Positions 25,989-34,491 of a DNA stretch of 64,000 bases are shown here, one piece after another; the stretch's first letter is position 1, and every line of letters begins with the position of its first letter. Source of the DNA: Paraburkholderia tropica (GTDB lineage: Bacteria > Pseudomonadota > Gammaproteobacteria > Burkholderiales > Burkholderiaceae); contig NZ_FNZM01000010.1 of assembly GCF_900109265.1 (NCBI RefSeq), positions 277,816 through 341,815 on the forward strand, read 5' to 3'. Position numbers and translations under genes: made by a program. The notes below the pieces were generated by a model. It saw only the letters and a list, made by a program, of their open reading frames with translations. It made no database searches and was not told the origin of the DNA.

Positions 25989-27514
25989 TGGCGGCTTCCG
26001 GCTCGAAACGATTGGTCTGCGTGACACGTACATGGACGTGCGCGTTGTCGGTCGCGCTGACGATGCTGACATCGCCAGCCGCGCACGCCGCGGACCTGCT
26101 CGGCGTGGTGGAAGACACGCTCGATCACGACGCGACGCTGGCCGCTTCGCGCGACGCGTACCGCGCGGCCATGCAGGCGGTCCCGAAGGCGCGCGCGGGC
26201 CTGATGCCGCGCGTGCAGGGCGGCTGGGGCCGCGCGTACAACGGCATCGTGATGGAAGACTTTCCCACTCAGCACTACTGGCAGAGCGGCTGGACCGTTT
26301 CGCTCGTTCAGCCGATTTTCGACTGGTCGCTCTGGACCGCGTATCGTCAGGCGGATTACGTGGTCGCGCGCGGCAAGCTGGAGACGGCGAGCGCGACGCA
26401 GGACGCGATCCTGCGCGCGGCGCAAGCCTATTTCGATGCGCTCGCCGCCGAGGACGAACTGGCGCGCGCCACCGCCTATCGCGCTGCGCTCGATACGCAT
26501 TACGCGCAGTTGGTGCGCGCGAAGGCGGCGGGCGAGGCCACGCTCGTCGATCTGCGCGAAGCCGAATCGAGCCGCGCGCAGGCTCAGGTGCAATGGCTCG
26601 ATGCGCAGAGCCAGGCGAGGCTGACGCGGCTCGCGCTGGAGCGGCTGACCGGTAAGCCACCGGGCGCGCTTGCCGTGTTGCCAGCGCAGGTCGCACCACC
26701 CGCGCTCGCACCCGCCGACGTCGAACCGTGGGTCACGCAGGCGCAAACCCGTGCGTACGCGGTGCAGATCGGCGAGATGGCGTTGCAGGTCGCGAAGTTC
26801 GATACGCAGAAGGCGCAGGCCGCGCATTATCCGAACGTTTCGCTGCAAGTCACGCATACGCCGGCGGGTGCGGGCGGCGGCTACTCGCGTCCGACCACCA
26901 CCACGACCGGCATGCTGCAAGTGACGATCCCCGTGTTCTCGGGCGGCGAAACCACGGCGCTCACGCGTGAAGCGCAGGCGCTCGAGGACAAGGCGCGCGA
27001 TGAACTCGAAGCCGCCGTGCGCGACGCGGCGGCGAACGCGCGCGACGGCTGGCTGCGCGTGAACGCGGGTGTCGAGCGCAGCCAGGCGCTCGCGCAGTCG
27101 GCGCGGCGCGCGCAGGACGCGCTGGACGCCACGCGGATCGGTTTTCGTGCGGGTAGTCGCACGAGCGTCGACGTGCTTCGCGCGACCGACGCGCTCTATG
27201 CGAGCCAGCGCGATCAGATCCGCGCGCGCTACGACACGGTGCTCGCCTTGCTCAAGCTGCTGGCCGAAGCCGCGATTCTCGATCTCGATGAAGTGGGGCG
27301 TCTCAACACGCAGTTGTTCGGCCGTGAAGGCGAGGGCAAGACGGTCGACGTGCCCGCGCCGATGAGGGCGACGACGATCGTCGAAGCGCACACGGCAGAG
27401 CCCGCACGGCTGCCGGAAAAAGCCGCATCGCCGGAAACAGCGCCTTACGCGCGACGCCCGATGAGCGCCGCCGAGATGGCTCCGGCCGCATCGGTTTCCG
27501 GCGCAGTCTGGTAG
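25988..27514 (+). CDS. TolC-family outer-membrane channel of the peptide exporter
   Basis: Outer-membrane efflux protein of 508 residues. A signal peptide precedes AHAADLLGVV (cleavage near residue 36). Two OEP repeats follow: long Ala/Gln/Arg-rich helices with conserved patterns such as LPRVQGGWG, SLVQPIFDWS, and in the second half LQVTIPVFSGG plus the later TSVDVLRATDALY. The C-terminal ~60 residues are low complexity. With the adaptor and C39 exporter it completes a dedicated tripartite type I system. A terminator ends the operon. Confidence 0.93.
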   Translation: MAASGSKRLVCVTRTWTCALSVALTMLTSPAAHAADLLGVVEDTLDHDATLAASRDAYRAAMQAVPKARAGLMPRVQGGWGRAYNGIVMEDFPTQHYWQSGWTVSLVQPIFDWSLWTAYRQADYVVARGKLETASATQDAILRAAQAYFDALAAEDELARATAYRAALDTHYAQLVRAKAAGEATLVDLREAESSRAQAQVQWLDAQSQARLTRLALERLTGKPPGALAVLPAQVAPPALAPADVEPWVTQAQTRAYAVQIGEMALQVAKFDTQKAQAAHYPNVSLQVTHTPAGAGGGYSRPTTTTTGMLQVTIPVFSGGETTALTREAQALEDKARDELEAAVRDAAANARDGWLRVNAGVERSQALAQSARRAQDALDATRIGFRAGSRTSVDVLRATDALYASQRDQIRARYDTVLALLKLLAEAAILDLDEVGRLNTQLFGREGEGKTVDVPAPMRATTIVEAHTAEPARLPEKAASPETAPYARRPMSAAEMAPAASVSGAVW

Positions 27515-27550
27515 CCATTTACACCGGCGCAACAAGCAAGAAAGCAAAGA

Positions 27551-27595
27551 AAACGCAAAGGCCCGAAGCATCGTCTGCTTCGGGCCTTTGCGTTT
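27551..27595. terminator. Perfect 20-bp bidirectional terminator closing the export operon
   Basis: Arms 27551-27570 and 27576-27595 are exactly complementary with a TCGTC loop. It lies between convergent tolC-like (+) and puuD (-). Confidence 0.9.
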
Positions 27596-27624
27596 GACCG
27601 GTGACGCGCGCAGGCGTCATGCGC

Positions 27625-28818
27625 TTACTGTTTTGCGCCGCCCTGGAACCACATCGCGATCTTCTGGCGCTCGTCGTCCGTCATATGCGTGACGTTGCCG
27701 AGCGGCATCGCCTTGAGCGTCACCGCCTGCTGATACAGACGCTGCGCGTTCTGCGAGATTTCATCGGGCGTATCGAACATCACGCCGGCGGGCGCAGCGC
27801 CCATCATCGTCGGGTGGGCCGAGTGGCAGCCCGCGCAACGTTGCTGAAGAATCGGCTGGATGTCGCCGACCTTGAGCGTCGGCGCGTTCGCCGCTTCGGC
27901 TTGCGGCACGACCGGGCGCGGCAGCGTCCACACCAGCGCGACGAACATCAGCGCCACGCCGCCGATCGGCAGATACCAGAGCTGCTGACCGCGATGACGC
28001 ATCACGAAGAACTGGCGAATCAGCGCGCCGGCCAGCATGATCACCACGAGCACGGCCCAGTTGTAGGTGTGTGCGTACGTCATCGCGTAGTGGTTCGACA
28101 GCATCGCGAACACCACCGGCAGCGTGAAATAGGTGTTGTGCACCGAACGCTGCTTGCCGCGCTTGCCGTAGATCGGGTTCGGCACTTCGCCCTTGAGCAT
28201 CGCGGCGACCATCTTGCGCTGGCCCGGGATGATGACGAAGAACACGTTCGCCGACATGATCGTCGCCAGCATCGCGCCCATGATCAGATACGCGGCGCGG
28301 CCCGAGAAGATGTGGCAAGCGAGGTACGCGGCGATCACCACGTAAAGGCCCACGCATACGCCCAGCAGGCGGTCTTTCGTGCCGAGCAGGCGGCACAGCG
28401 AGTCATAGACGATCCAGCCCGCGGCGAGAAAGCCGAGCGCCGAGAAGATCGCCACGACCGGGCCCATGTCGAGCACGTTCTTGTCGATCAGATACGTGTT
28501 CGGCGCCATCAGATAGAGCACCGTGAACAGCGACGCGCCCGAGAGCCACGTCGTGTACGAAGGCCACTTCGACCAGTGCAGGTCGTCGGGCATTTCGGGC
28601 GGCGCAACCGTGTACTTCTGCATGTTGTAGAAGCCGCCGCCGTGCACGTGCCACAGTTCGCCGAACACGCCGCGACGGCGCTGGTTCGGGTCCGTCGGCG
28701 GTTTCAGGCTGTTGTCGAGCGCGACGAAGTAGAACGATTCGCCGATCCAGGCGATCGCCGCGATGACGTGGAACCAGCGCAGCGCGAGGTTCAGCCAGTC
28801 AGTGATAAAGCCTTCCAT
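27625..28818 (-). CDS. puuD: Urate hydroxylase, cytochrome c-fused membrane protein (PuuD)
   Basis: Oxidises urate to 5-hydroxyisourate and passes electrons to the respiratory chain. The 397-residue protein has an N-terminal integral-membrane part (about 8-9 helices up to residue ~305) with the family start MEGFITDWLNLALRWFHVIAAIAWIG. The C-terminal periplasmic cytochrome c domain has the haem site CAGCH (328-332) and a distal Met in the KAMPLGN segment (Met371). It replaces soluble uricase in many Proteobacteria. uraH lies upstream in the same direction. Confidence 0.93.
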   Translation of the reverse strand: MEGFITDWLNLALRWFHVIAAIAWIGESFYFVALDNSLKPPTDPNQRRRGVFGELWHVHGGGFYNMQKYTVAPPEMPDDLHWSKWPSYTTWLSGASLFTVLYLMAPNTYLIDKNVLDMGPVVAIFSALGFLAAGWIVYDSLCRLLGTKDRLLGVCVGLYVVIAAYLACHIFSGRAAYLIMGAMLATIMSANVFFVIIPGQRKMVAAMLKGEVPNPIYGKRGKQRSVHNTYFTLPVVFAMLSNHYAMTYAHTYNWAVLVVIMLAGALIRQFFVMRHRGQQLWYLPIGGVALMFVALVWTLPRPVVPQAEAANAPTLKVGDIQPILQQRCAGCHSAHPTMMGAAPAGVMFDTPDEISQNAQRLYQQAVTLKAMPLGNVTHMTDDERQKIAMWFQGGAKQ

Positions 28819-29062
28819 GAAACTCCTCCACTTCTGATTCGTGACGCGCGCTGGGCATCGTCCTGGGATCGATGCGCCGTCGCGCGCGGACTGCGGGGCT
28901 GGACGCCATGCAAAGAGGCGGCGTCGTGCAGGCAGGGCGCTCCAGTGCGCTCCACGGCGATACAGCGCCGTTGCCTCGACGTTGAATGTGTCTAGCCGCT
29001 GTCTTTGCGGTCCGTCTGTTGTTGTGTCTGTATCGTCTGCGCGATGCCGAAAAACGGCGCGC

Positions 29063-29416
29063 CTAGCTGCCGCGATACGTGCTGTACGCCCACGGCGAGA
29101 CGAGCAGCGGCACGTGGTAGTGCGCGTTGACGTCGGCGATACCGAAGCGCAGCACCACGCGATCGACGAAGCGCGGCTCCGGCACCTTCACGCCGAGCGC
29201 CGCGAAGTAATCGCCCGCATGGAACACGAGTTCGTATTCGCCCGCGGCGAGCGCGACGCCTTCGAGCAGCGGTTCGTCGCAGCGGCCGTCGTGGTTGGTG
29301 GTCACGGTCTTCAGCGCCCGGCGTGCCTCGCCGTCGAGCGCATGAAGTTCGACCTTGATGCCCGCGCCGGGACGGCCGTTCGCGGTGTCGAGCACGTGGG
29401 TAGTCAGCTTGCCCAT
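29063..29416 (-). CDS. uraH: 5-hydroxyisourate hydrolase (UraH, transthyretin-like)
   Basis: Hydrolyses the PuuD product to OHCU, the substrate of UraD. The 117 residues carry the family N-terminus GKLTTHVLDTANGRPG (catalytic His), the central VTTNHDGRCD segment and the diagnostic C-terminal tetrapeptide YRGS. I chose the ATG at 29416 because the conserved sequence begins there and upstream codons add unrelated residues. The 244-base gap to puuD holds no gene. Confidence 0.95.
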   Translation of the reverse strand: MGKLTTHVLDTANGRPGAGIKVELHALDGEARRALKTVTTNHDGRCDEPLLEGVALAAGEYELVFHAGDYFAALGVKVPEPRFVDRVVLRFGIADVNAHYHVPLLVSPWAYSTYRGS

Positions 29417-30031
29417 TCGCAGTTTTCCTTGTGTTTTGCTGGTGTCTTTGCGAGCTTGCGGCGGCAGCCCGATCCCGGAATTCGGTGCGGCGGATCGAGG
29501 CTCCACGTCGCTGGCGAGACAGTGGCTACATACCCGTCGGCGGATCGATGCGAGCGCCGTGAACGCATTTTAAGAACGATCGGGCCTCCAGCGCGCGAGC
29601 GATAGGAAAGATAATGCCGGCAGCATGAGCCTCGCGCGCCGCGCCAGTCCTGGCGGCCTTCCGGCGCGATCCAACCCGCATTTTCCATGCGGGTTTTCAC
29701 CCATGAGTGCATCCTCGCACAGCCAAAAATCGACCTTTATATGCTGGGCGTGAATTCGGGTATCTCATTGGCGCGAATTGTCAGCATTTTTTTGACCGCC
29801 GAAGGTAGAGGTCATGCGCTGCCTCGCCGGCTGAACGGCGGGCGGCGCATCCCGAAGACGGCGCTGCGCGCCGGGTAACCGGGCCAGCGGCGTCCTTGCG
29901 GGGATGCGTCGGCACCGGTTTCCGGCTCGGCGGCGCGTGCGGCAGGGACGTCTGTCAACACCCAGGGCCAGGGCCCGAACGCCGCGGCACAGCAGGGCCG
30001 CCGCGGCACGACAACGGAGCGAACAGACACG
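29417..30031. other. 615-base divergent region between uraH and the deaminase gene
   Basis: No gene is supported. It should contain promoters for the uraH-puuD genes (-) and the deaminase (+). An AT-richer segment (about 29690-29810) is the likely regulatory part, with a GTGC/GCAC inverted pair near 29708-29720. No promoter is convincing enough to mark. Confidence 0.4.
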
Positions 30032-31441
30032 ATGGAACCCACGAACCGCACGACGAACGGCATGGCGCGCGAATCCGGCAAGGGCAAGACCCTGCTGGTG
30101 AAGAACGCCGACATGCTGGTGACGATGGACGGCGCGCGCCGCGAGATTCGCGGCGGCGGCCTTTATGTCGAGGACAACCGCATCGTCGCGGTCGGACCGA
30201 CGGCGGAATTGCCGTCCGACGCCGACGACGTGATCGACGCCACCGGCCATCTCATCACGCCGGGCCTCGTCAACACGCATCACCACATGTACCAGAGCCT
30301 CACGCGCGCGCTGCCCGCCGCGCAGAACGCCGAACTGTTTGGCTGGCTCACGAATCTCTACAAGGTGTGGGCGAATCTCACGCCCGAGATGATCGAGGTG
30401 TCGACGCTCACGGCGATGGCCGAGTTGCTGCTGTCGGGCTGCACGACGTCGAGCGACCATCTGTACATCTATCCGAACGGCAGCCGTCTCGACGACAGCA
30501 TCCGCGCGGCGCAGCAGATCGGCATGCGCTTTCATGCGAGCCGCGGCAGCATGAGCGTCGGGCAGAAAGACGGCGGTTTGCCGCCCGATTCGGTGGTCGA
30601 GCGCGAGGACGCGATTCTCGCCGACACGCAGCGCCTCATCGAGACGTATCACGACGAGGGCCGCTACGCGATGCTGCGCGTGGTGGTCGCGCCGTGTTCG
30701 CCGTTCTCGGTGAGCCGCGACCTGATGCGCGAGTCGGCGACGCTGGCGCGGCACTACGGCGTCTCGATGCACACGCACCTCGCGGAGAACGTCAACGACA
30801 TCGCCTATAGCCGCGAAAAATTCGGCATGACGCCGGCGCAATACGCGGAGGATCTGGGCTGGATTGGCCCCGACGTCTGGCATGCGCACTGCGTGCAGCT
30901 CGACGATCACGGCATCGGCCTGTTCGGGCGCACGGGCACCGGCGTCGCGCATTGTCCGTGCTCGAACATGCGGCTCGCATCGGGCATCGCGCCGGTCAAG
31001 AAGATGCGGCTCGCGGGCGTGCCGGTCGGGCTCGGCGTCGACGGCTCGGCGTCGAACGACGGCGCGCAGATGGTGGCCGAGGCGCGTCAGGCGATGCTGC
31101 TCGCGCGCGTCGGTTTCGGCCCCGATGCGATGACCGCGCGCGAGGCATTGGAAATCGCCACGCTGGGCGGCGCGAAAGTGCTGGGGCGCGACGACATCGG
31201 CGCGCTGGCACCCGGCATGGCGGCGGATTTCGTCGCGTTCGATCTGCGTCAGCCGTCATTTGCGGGCGCGTTGCACGATCCGGTCGCGGCGCTGGTGTTC
31301 TGCGCGCCGTCGCAGGTCGCGTTGAGCGTGATTGGCGGACGCGTGGTGGTGAAGGAAGGGGTGTTACAGACCGTCGAACTGGGTCCGGTGATCGAGCGCC
31401 ACAACGCGCTCGCGGCGCGGCTCGTGCAGGCGGCGCGTTAA
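30032..31441 (+). CDS. 8-oxoguanine/guanine-type deaminase, amidohydrolase family
   Basis: Metal-dependent hydrolase of 469 residues in the amidohydrolase superfamily. Metal ligands are visible: His83/His85 in NTHHHMYQ, a later THLAEN His, and WHAHCVQL, with catalytic Asp in GVDGSASND. The pattern SSDHLYIYPNG with HASRGSMS matches the 8-oxoguanine deaminase branch (also annotated guanine deaminase-like, related to AtzB/TrzN). It would yield urate from 8-oxoguanine, fitting its place beside urate hydroxylase genes. Which purine is the physiological substrate is inference. Confidence 0.87.
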   Translation: MEPTNRTTNGMARESGKGKTLLVKNADMLVTMDGARREIRGGGLYVEDNRIVAVGPTAELPSDADDVIDATGHLITPGLVNTHHHMYQSLTRALPAAQNAELFGWLTNLYKVWANLTPEMIEVSTLTAMAELLLSGCTTSSDHLYIYPNGSRLDDSIRAAQQIGMRFHASRGSMSVGQKDGGLPPDSVVEREDAILADTQRLIETYHDEGRYAMLRVVVAPCSPFSVSRDLMRESATLARHYGVSMHTHLAENVNDIAYSREKFGMTPAQYAEDLGWIGPDVWHAHCVQLDDHGIGLFGRTGTGVAHCPCSNMRLASGIAPVKKMRLAGVPVGLGVDGSASNDGAQMVAEARQAMLLARVGFGPDAMTAREALEIATLGGAKVLGRDDIGALAPGMAADFVAFDLRQPSFAGALHDPVAALVFCAPSQVALSVIGGRVVVKEGVLQTVELGPVIERHNALAARLVQAAR

Positions 31442-31504
31442 TGCTTCGGTGATGAGTTGAGCAAGCGCGAAGCGGCGCCGAACGCCGCTTCGCCTGGACA
31501 TCGT

Positions 31505-32437
31505 TTAAGGCTTGTCGATCAGCGTCTTCGTCGCTTCGGCGACGAGGCCGCGCAACCAGCGCACTTCGTCCGAATAATGACAACGCTCGTGCCACAACTG
31601 GTAGTACTGCATCGGCGGGAAATCGAGCGGCGCGGGCACGACCGTGAGCGGCAGGAAGCGCGCGTAGTGGTCGGCGAACAGACGCGTGGTCGTGAACACG
31701 AGATCCGACTTGATCAGCACGTAAGGCGCGAGATTGAAGTACGGCAGCGTGACGACGACGTGACGCTTGAGACGCTCGCGCGCGAGATGCACGTCGATGG
31801 CGCCGCGCTGGCCCACGGAATAGGGCGTGGGCGCGAGATGCGGTGCGTTCAGGTACTGATCGAGCGTGAGCCCGCCGCGCTTGGCGAACGGATGCGTGTT
31901 GCTCATCAGGCAGACGATCTGGTCGACGAACAGATTCGAGAGGTGCAGTTGCTCGGGCGGCTCGGGCCAGTTGCCGATGACGATATCGAGCTTGCCTTCT
32001 TCGAGCGCGAGTTCGTAATCGAACGCGGGACCGAGCGAATGGAATTCGAGCGTGGCGTTGGGCGCGGCCTGGCGGAAACGCTCGACGACGGTGGGCACGA
32101 ACAGCACGTTCAGATAGTCGGGGCAACCGATGCGGTAGCAGCGAATGGACGTAGCCGGATCGAAATTATGCTGCTGGAAACGGATGCGTTCGATTTCGCG
32201 CAGCGCGTTCTGCACCGGTTCGAGCAGGCGCAGACCGTATTCGGTCGGCACCATGCCCGACTTGCCGCGCACGAGCAGCGGATCGCCCGTGATGTCGCGC
32301 AGACGGCGCAGCGCGGCACTGATTGCGGGTTGGGACTGATTGAGCTTGACGGCCGCGCGCGTGACGCTGCGCTCCATCAAGAGGGTGTGCAAGACGCGCA
32401 AGAGGTACGTGTCGATCGCCTCGCGTTGCTGACTCAT
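31505..32437 (-). CDS. LysR-family transcriptional regulator
   Basis: A 310-residue regulator: N-terminal HTH (about 10-70; LLMERSVTRAAVKLNQSQPAISAALRRLR) and a LysR substrate-binding domain (about 95-305). The start ATGAGTCAGCAA is preceded by GGAGAG. It is convergent with the deaminase and divergent from the BMP-type ABC importer, so regulation of purine uptake or catabolism is the natural guess. The DNA between it and the importer contains a repeated motif (32454-32496). Confidence 0.92.
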   Translation of the reverse strand: MSQQREAIDTYLLRVLHTLLMERSVTRAAVKLNQSQPAISAALRRLRDITGDPLLVRGKSGMVPTEYGLRLLEPVQNALREIERIRFQQHNFDPATSIRCYRIGCPDYLNVLFVPTVVERFRQAAPNATLEFHSLGPAFDYELALEEGKLDIVIGNWPEPPEQLHLSNLFVDQIVCLMSNTHPFAKRGGLTLDQYLNAPHLAPTPYSVGQRGAIDVHLARERLKRHVVVTLPYFNLAPYVLIKSDLVFTTTRLFADHYARFLPLTVVPAPLDFPPMQYYQLWHERCHYSDEVRWLRGLVAEATKTLIDKP

Positions 32438-32802
32438 GAACTACTCTCCGAATTATATGTTTTGGCTGATCGAAAGGCTTCGTGGGTATATGTTTTTTAA
32501 TATGGACAAAAAGGGCCGTCAAGGGCGGCTTATACCGACGCCGTGTGAAAGCCCGGCCCACGTTGGCGCACGTCGGCCAAATAACCGGTATACGCCTGTG
32601 AGGTCTGGACGACGAACATTTTTGATGTCTCGACGTTGGCAGGGCTAACAGGTATCGTCACCCGCGCAGCGGCGCTTCGCGCGGCGCGGAACGAACCGGC
32701 TGGCGCCTCCGAACAGGCAATCGATTTCCGCGATTCAGCCGCACTCCGGCCGCACCTCGGCCGCAATGCAGGCGCACGACAACGAACTACGGCACAACCT
32801 CC
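32438..32802. other. 365-base divergent region between LysR gene and ABC importer
   Basis: No gene. The part next to the LysR gene (32450-32520) is AT-rich and carries direct repeats and ATAT-GTTTTTTA-ATAT symmetry. The remainder is GC-rich without recognisable structure. Confidence 0.5.
32454..32496. promoter_or_regulatory. Direct repeat TATATGTTTT, 33 bases apart
   Basis: Identical 10-base copies at 32454-32463 and 32487-32496 lie about three helical turns apart, just upstream of the LysR start. The second is part of ATATGTTTTTTAATAT. LysR regulators often bind AT-rich T-N11-A sites in such positions, so this may be the LysR site. Confidence 0.45.
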
Positions 32803-34425
32803 ATGGGCGACTCTTCTTCCCGTCAAGCCAGCACGCCGCGACTCGCGCTTTTTGGCATCACGAAGCAATATCCGGCGGTGCGCGCCAACGACGATGTCAC
32901 GCTGACCGTCGCGCCCGGCGAAATCCACGCCTTGCTCGGCGAAAACGGCGCGGGCAAGAGCACGCTGATGAAAATCGTCTACGGCGCGGTGCGCCCGGAC
33001 GCAGGCGAGATTCGCTGGGAAGGCGAGCGCGTCGAGATCGCGAGTCCGGCGGCGGCGCGCAAGCTCGGCATCGGCATGGTGTTCCAGCATTTTTCGCTGT
33101 TCGAAACGTTGACGGTGGGCGAAAACATCGCGCTCTCGCTCGACGAAACGTTCGATCTGAAGGCGCTCGCAAAACGCATCCGCGAAGTGTCGGCGCAATA
33201 CGGACTCGACGTCGATCCGCAGCGCCACGTGCACAGCCTCACGGTGGGCGAGCGCCAGCGCGTGGAAATCGTGCGCTGCCTGTTGCAGAACCCGCGTCTG
33301 CTGATCATGGACGAGCCCACTTCGGTGCTCACGCCGCAAGCGGTGCGCAAGCTGTTCGGCACGCTGCGACGGTTGGCGTCGGAAGGCTGCAGCATTCTCT
33401 ACATCAGCCACAAGCTCGACGAGATTCAGGAACTCTGCGATACGGCCACCGTGCTGCGCGGCGGCAAGGTCACGGGCAACGTGAATCCGCGCGAGGAAAC
33501 GCATGCTTCGCTCGCGCGCCTGATGGTGGGCCGCGAATTGCCCGATTACACGCGTCGTGCGCACACGCCCGGCGACGTGCTGCTCGACGTGAAGCAGCTT
33601 TCCATGCCGAGCGACGATCCGTTCGGTACCTCGCTCAAGGACGTGTCGTTCGGCGTGCATAGCGGCGAGATTCTGGGGATCGCGGGCGTGTCCGGCAACG
33701 GGCAGGCCGAGTTGCTCGCCGCGCTCTCGGGCGAAGCGCAGACCACGCGCCACGGCATGCGCGCCGACGCGGTGACGATCTGCGGCAAGCCGGCCGCACG
33801 CATGTCGGCGGGCGCGCGCCGCAAGCTCGGCTTCGCCTTCGTGCCCGAAGAGCGGCTCGGACGCGGCGCGGTGCCGGCGATGTCGCTCGCGGAGAACGCG
33901 CTGCTGACGGCGCATCGCGAAGGCATGGTGCGCTCGGGCTGGCTCAAGACCGGCGCGATGCGCGCGTTCGCCGAACGCTGCATCGGCGCATTCGACGTGC
34001 GCTGCGGCGGTCCCGACGCGCTCGCGCAAAGCCTCTCGGGCGGCAATCTGCAAAAGTTCATCGTCGGGCGCGAGATTTTGCAGGCGCCGAAGGTGCTGGT
34101 GGTCGCGCAGCCCACGTGGGGCGTCGACGTCGGCGCGGCGGCGTTCATCCGGCAGCAGTTGCTCGATCTCTCGGCGCGCGGCGTGGCGATTCTCGTGATC
34201 TCCGAAGAACTCGAGGAACTGTTCGATATCTGCGATCGCATCGCCGTGCTTGCGGGCGGACGTCTGTCGCCCGCGCGCCTCACCGGCGAGACGAACGCCG
34301 AAGAAATCGGCCGCTGGATGGCGGGACTGTTCGGCGAACGCGCGGAACAGAACGGGCCGCAGACGGGCCCGCAGAACGGTGGCGAGCCGCCCGCCGAACC
34401 GGCCGCGCCGACGGCGCACGCGTGA
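32803..34425 (+). CDS. BMP-type (purine nucleoside) ABC importer, ATPase subunit
   Basis: Fused double ATPase of 540 residues. The first domain has Walker A GENGAGKST, the degenerate signature LTVGERQRVEIVRCL and LLIMDEPTSVLTP. The second has GVSGNGQAE, LSGGNLQKFIVGREI and VVAQPTWGVD. This arrangement, like RbsA but with the BMP-family pattern, is typical of YufO/NupO/RnsB. The C-terminal ~30 residues are Pro/Ala/Gly-rich. It is followed by two permease genes and a BMP lipoprotein-like binding protein. Confidence 0.93.
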   Translation: MGDSSSRQASTPRLALFGITKQYPAVRANDDVTLTVAPGEIHALLGENGAGKSTLMKIVYGAVRPDAGEIRWEGERVEIASPAAARKLGIGMVFQHFSLFETLTVGENIALSLDETFDLKALAKRIREVSAQYGLDVDPQRHVHSLTVGERQRVEIVRCLLQNPRLLIMDEPTSVLTPQAVRKLFGTLRRLASEGCSILYISHKLDEIQELCDTATVLRGGKVTGNVNPREETHASLARLMVGRELPDYTRRAHTPGDVLLDVKQLSMPSDDPFGTSLKDVSFGVHSGEILGIAGVSGNGQAELLAALSGEAQTTRHGMRADAVTICGKPAARMSAGARRKLGFAFVPEERLGRGAVPAMSLAENALLTAHREGMVRSGWLKTGAMRAFAERCIGAFDVRCGGPDALAQSLSGGNLQKFIVGREILQAPKVLVVAQPTWGVDVGAAAFIRQQLLDLSARGVAILVISEELEELFDICDRIAVLAGGRLSPARLTGETNAEEIGRWMAGLFGERAEQNGPQTGPQNGGEPPAEPAAPTAHA

Positions 34426-34491
34426 GCGGCGCGACACGACCTAACACGCCGCGCATACCGACAACGACGCAACGTTTCCGATTCCACCGCC

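Noticed and set aside
29687..29878. Short plus-strand frame before the deaminase gene
   Set aside because: 63 codons with no RBS, no motif and no codon bias; treated as intergenic.
32530..34437. 635-codon minus-strand frame opposite the ABC ATPase
   Set aside because: Shadow of a certain gene; no recognisable motif.
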